From Homarus americanus (lineage: Eukaryota > Arthropoda > Malacostraca > Decapoda > Nephropidae), in assembly GCF_018991925.1 (NCBI RefSeq), contig NW_024726342.1, forward strand, positions 1-64,000: a stretch of DNA of 64,000 bases, in the 5' to 3' direction. The notes under the pieces were generated by a model. It was not told the origin of the DNA. It saw only the letters and a program-made list of their open reading frames with translations, and did not search any database. The translations under genes were made by a program, and so were the position numbers. Numbering within the stretch: the stretch's first letter is position 1; every line of letters starts with the position of its first letter. Positions 60,401 to 64,000 of the stretch are shown here, one piece after another.

Positions 60401-63400
60401 GGAGTGTGAGAGGTGTACCTGAGAGTGTGAGAGGTGACCTGGGGTATGCAGAGTGCACAGAATGTCAGAGGTGTACCTGGGAGTGTCAGAGGTGTACCTG
60501 GGAGTGTCAGAGGTGTACCTGGGAGTGCAGGAGCCTGGAGTATGCGGTAGCCTGAGTGTCAGAGGTGTACCTGGGGTGTCGAGGGATTACCTGGGAGTGT
60601 CAGAGGTGTACCTGGGAGTGTCAGAGGTGTACCGGGAGTGTCAGTGGGTACCTGGGAGTGTCAAGGGGTGTACCTGGGTGTCAGAGGTGCACCTGGGAGG
60701 TGTCAGAAGGGTGGCCACCTGGGAGTGTCAGAGAAGTGTACCTGGAATTGTCGGAGGTGTACCTGCAGGGTGTGAGGAGGTGTACAGAATGTCCCGGGTG
60801 GCCTGGGAGTGTCAGAGGTGTACCTGGGAGTGTCCGGGAGGTGTACTGGGAGTGTCGAAGGGTGTACCTGGGAGTGTCAGAGGTGTACCAGGGTGTCGGT
60901 GGGTACATGGGTGTCCAGAGGTGTACCTGACAGTGTCGGAGGTGGCCTGGGAGTGTCGGAGGTGTACTAAGGAGTGTCAGAGGTGTACCTGAGAGTGTCC
61001 AGAAATTGTACCTGGGAGTATAGAGTGTACCTGGGAGTGTCAGGGGTGCCAGGGAGTGTCAGTGAGTACCAGGAGTGTCAAGGTGTACCTGGGAGTGTCG
61101 GGAGGTGTACCTGGAGTGTCAGAGGTGTACCTGGCAGTGTCAGAGGTGTACCTGGGAGTGTCAGAGGGTGTACCTGGGGTGTCAAGGTGTGCAGGAGTGT
61201 CAGAGGTGTACCAGGGAGTGTCAGAGGAGAACCTGGGGTGTGAGAGGTGTACCTGAGGTGTGAGAGGTGTACCTCAGGGTGTCAGAGGTGACCTGGGAGT
61301 GTCAGAAGGTACCTGGGAGTGTCTGAGGGTGTACCTGGGAGTGTCTGAGTGTACCTGGGAGTGTCAGGGAGTACCCAGGGAGTGTCAGAGGTGTACCTGG
61401 GAGTGTCAGAGGTGTACCAGGGAGTGTCGGAGGTGTGCACCAGGAGTGTCAGAGGTGTACTAGGGAGTGTCAGAGGAATACCTGAGATGGTCAGAGGTGT
61501 ACCTGGGATGTCAGGGATTGTACCTGGGAGTGTCAGAGGCAGACCTGGGAGTGTCGAGAGGTGTACCTGGGAGTGTCAGAGGTGTACCTGGGAGTGTCAG
61601 AGGTGTGCACCAGGAGTGTCAGAGGCTGCCTGGGAGTGTCAGAGGTGTACCTGGGAGTGTCAGAGGTGTACCTGAGGAGTGTCAGAGGTGTACACCAGGA
61701 GTGTCGGAGGTACCGAGAATGCAGGGTGTACACAGGAGTGTCAATTGTGTACCTGGGAGTGTCAGAGGTGTACCTGGGAGTGTCAGAGGTGGCACAGGAG
61801 TGTCAGAGGCCTTAGGAGTGTCAGAGGTGTACCAGAGAGTGTCAGGAGTACCTGGGAAGTGTCAGAGGTGTACCTGGGAGTGTCAGAGGAAGTACCTGGG
61901 AATTGTCAGAGGGTGCCTGGGGTGTCGGGGAGAACCTGGGAGTGTCAGAGGTGTACCTGGGAGTGTCAGAGGTGTACCCGGGAGTGTCCAGGAGGTGTGC
62001 CTGGGAGTGTCAGAGGTGTACTGGGGTGTCAGAGGAGGTACCGGGGGTGAGAGGTGGCCGCCAGGAGTGTCAGAGGTGTACCTGGGAGGTGTCAGGTGTA
62101 CCTGGGAGTGTCAAGGTACCCGGGGGTGTCAGAGGTGTACCTGGGAGTGTCAGAGGTGTACCTGGGAGTGTCAGAGGATGGAGGTATCAGGAATTGTACG
62201 TAGGAGTGTCCAGAGAGTACCTGGGAGTGTCAGAGGGTGTACCTGGGAGTGTCAGAAGGTGATCCTGAGAGTCAGAGTGTACCTGCGAGTGTCAGAGGTG
62301 TACCTGGGAGTGTCAATGAAGATGTACCACAAGGTGTCAGAAATTATGCTGGAGTGTCAGGGTGTACCTGGGGTGTCTGAGGTGTACCTGGGTGTGTCAG
62401 AGGTGTACCTGGGAGTGTAGAGGGTGTCTGGGAGTGTCAGAGGTGTACCTGGGAGTGTCAGAGGTGTACCTGGGAGTGTCAGAAGGGTGGGACCAGGGAG
62501 TGTCAGAGTGTACCTGGGAGTGTCAGAGGTGTACACCAGGAGTGTCAGAGAGGTGTACCGGGAGTGTCAGAAAGTGTACCTGGGAGTGTCAGAGGTGTAC
62601 CAGGGGTGTCAGGGGTGTACCTGGGATTGTCAGGGTGTACCTGGGAGTGTCAGAGGTGTACCAGGGGAGTGTCAGAGGTGTACCTGGGAGTGTCCAAGGT
62701 ATGCACCTGGGAGTGTCCAGAGGTGTGTACCTGGGAGGTGTGGAGGTGGCGCACAGGAGTGTGCAAGGTGGCACAAGTGTCAGAGGTGTACCTGGGAGTG
62801 TCAGGTGTGTACCTGGGAGGTGCCTGAGAGGTGTACCTGGTGTCAGGAGTGTACCAGGGAGTGTCAGAGGTGTACCTGGGAGTGTCATAGGTGTACCTGG
62901 GGAGTGTCAGGGGTGTACCTGGAAGTGTCAGGGGTGTACCTGGGAGTGTCAGAGGTGTACCAGGAGTGTCCGAGGTGTACCTGGGAGTATCGAGAGTGTA
63001 CCTGGGAAGTGTCCAGTGTACCTGGGAGTGTCAGAGGTGTACCTGGGAGTGTCAGAGGTGAACAAGGGAGCAGGAGGGGGAACAAGGAAGTGTCTGGGGT
63101 CACCTGGGAGTATCCGGAGGTGTACCTGGGAGTGTCGGAGGGTGTACACAGAGTGTCAGAGAGGTGTACCAGGGAGTGTCAGAGGTGTACCTGGGAGTGT
63201 CAGAGGTGTACCTGGGAGGTGGCTGGGGTGTACCTGGGAGTGTCAGAGGTGTACCTGAGGAGTGTCAGAGGTGTACCTGGAGTGTCAGAGAGGTGTACCT
63301 GGGAGTGTCAGAGGTGTGCAGGAGTGTCAGGGGTTTACCTGGGAGTGTCTGAGGGTGTACCTGGGAGTGTCGGGGTGTACCCGGGAGTGTCAGGAGGTGT

Positions 63401-64000
63401 ACCTGGGAGTGTCAGAGGTGTACACCAGGAGAGACTGGGGTGTACCTGGGGTGTCAGAGGTGTACCTGGGAGTGTCAGAGGTGTACTGGGAGTGTCAGAG
63501 GTGTACCTGGGAGTGTCAGGGGTGTACCTGGGAGTGTCAGAGGTGTACCTGGCAGTGTCGAGGGTGTACCTGGGAGTGTCAGATGTGTAACTGGGGTGTG
63601 TCAGAGGAGTACCTGGGAGTGTCAGAGGTGTACCTGGGAGTGTCTGGGGTGTACCTGGGAGTGTCAGGGGGTGTGCCTGGGAGTGTCAGAGGTGTACCTG
63701 GGGTGTCAGGGGTGTACCTGGGAGTGTCTGATGTGTACCTAGGAGTGTCAGAGGTGTACCTGGGAGTGTCAGGGGTGTACCAGGGAGTGTCAGTAGGTAC
63801 GGAATGTCAGAGGGTGTACCTGGAGTGTCGGAGGTGTACATGGAGTGTCAGGTAGCCTGTGCAGGTGTCAGAGGTGTACGCAAGTGCCAGAGGTGTACCT
63901 GGGAGCGTCAGGTATACCTAGGGGTATCAGATGTGTACCTGGGAGTGTCAGAGGTTACCCGGGAGTGTCAGAGGTGTACCTGGGAAGTGTCAGAGAGTGT

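Larger units (their letters stand above)
1..64000 (+). repeat. Tandem satellite array of a 21-bp monomer
   Basis: The whole window is built from head-to-tail copies of one monomer with core GTGTACCTGGGAGTGTCAG followed by A/G and G. The consensus has 9 G, 3 C, 5 T and 4 A, so it is 57% GC and strongly G-rich on the plus strand. Common variants are TCGGAG, TCTGAG and TCAGCG for TCAGAG, GTAACTGGG for GTACCTGGG, GAGTATC for GAGTGTC, CCAGGGAG for CCTGGGAG, and units short by 1 bp (GGGAGGTCAG) or 2 bp (AGAGGTACC). I saw no reverse-oriented block and no unique sequence longer than a few tens of bases. The family is not one I recognise. Length, homogeneity and layering point to eukaryotic heterochromatic satellite DNA; genomic location and species are unknown. 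No stretch contains a supportable gene. Confidence 0.97.
44991..64000 (+). repeat. Domain 5: 21-bp array with AATTGT, GTACACAGG and GGTGGCC variants
   Basis: Most units keep GTGTCAGAG, but the GTACCTGGG part is often altered to GTACACAGG, GTACACCAGG or GTACAGG, and GGTGTACC to GGTGGCC or GGTAGCC. A four-base AATT replaces or joins GG/GTG at many places from about 48.5 to 62.4 kb (for example near 48544, 51066, 53190, 55475, 57277, 58610, 60745 and 62192). CCTGGGGTGTC, one base short, is frequent. The domain-4 order persists: GGCAGTCTCTGAA at 45851, 47110 and 53461, AGAAGTACA at 46966 with a counterpart near 53313, and GAGTGAAAGA-like units at 49960, 54273 and 57488. Units from about 62.4 kb to the end are more regular. 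No gene or unique DNA is seen. Confidence 0.7.

Noticed and set aside
1..64000. Collagen- or elastin-like protein gene suggested by GVPGSV repeats
   Set aside because: The phase is lost every few dozen units by 1- and 2-bp indels, and the other frames are equally open. A true repeat-protein exon would keep indels in multiples of three.
1..64000. CRISPR array
   Set aside because: Units are directly abutting with no unique spacers, and no cas-like gene is present.
1..64000. Telomeric or interstitial telomere repeat
   Set aside because: No runs of TTAGGG or related hexamers were seen; the period is 21 bp.
1..64000. Stable G-quadruplex array
   Set aside because: Only one GGG occurs per 21-bp unit, so loops would be about 18 nt; the other G runs are only two long. 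Weak two-layer structures are possible but not convincing from sequence.
1..64000. Inverted blocks or strand switches within the array
   Set aside because: Reading the plus strand throughout, I found the monomer in one orientation only.
1..64000. A previously undescribed genetic system (defence, mobile or biosynthetic)
   Set aside because: No coding capacity independent of the repeat was found anywhere in the window, so nothing supports such a claim.

Overview
This window is one unbroken tandem-repeat (satellite/minisatellite) array. From base 1 to base 64,000 I see only variants of a 21-bp monomer, always in the same orientation. Its core is GTGTACCTGGGAGTGTCAG, followed by A/G and G. At 21 bp per unit that is about 3,000 monomers (64,000/21). 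I find no protein-coding gene, RNA gene, transposon, CRISPR array, telomeric repeat or unique flanking DNA. A homogeneous array this long, with nested higher-order periodicity, is typical of eukaryotic satellite DNA such as pericentromeric, subtelomeric or microchromosome heterochromatin. I do not recognise the family and cannot name the species.

The many open reading frames come from the repeat length. Because 21 is a multiple of 3, and five of the six frames of the consensus lack a stop codon, the array gives endless heptapeptide ORFs: VYLGVSE, CTWECQR and GVPGSVR on the plus strand, PGTPLTL and PRYTSDT on the minus strand. Monomers 1-2 bp short switch one frame into another without ending it. 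I annotate none of them as CDS.

Five domains can be told apart by marker variants. (1) 1-19.85 kb: many 19- and 20-bp units, with ATCATAGG, CTATCGG and GTAACTGGG variants. (2) 19.85-24.0 kb: the most degenerate part, with short A-rich interruptions (GTAAAAATTT) and a local duplication of about 1.03 kb. (3) 24.0-35.25 kb: GGAGCACATGGG, GACAGTGTCGG and AATTACCAGTGAG variants, with anchors 2.5-2.9 kb apart. (4) 35.25-44.99 kb: the clearest higher-order repeat, three ordered copies offset by 2.78 kb and then 3.4 kb. (5) 44.99-64.0 kb: the same higher-order pattern is still traceable at about 3.2 kb, but units carry a different set of changes (AATTGT, GTACACAGG, GGTGGCC).

The main result is this hierarchy: a 21-bp monomer, local blocks of 0.33-1.0 kb, and a drifting higher-order repeat of roughly 100-165 monomers. 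I found no new genetic system. Some of the indel variety could be long-read consensus error, and that should be excluded before reading biology into single variants.
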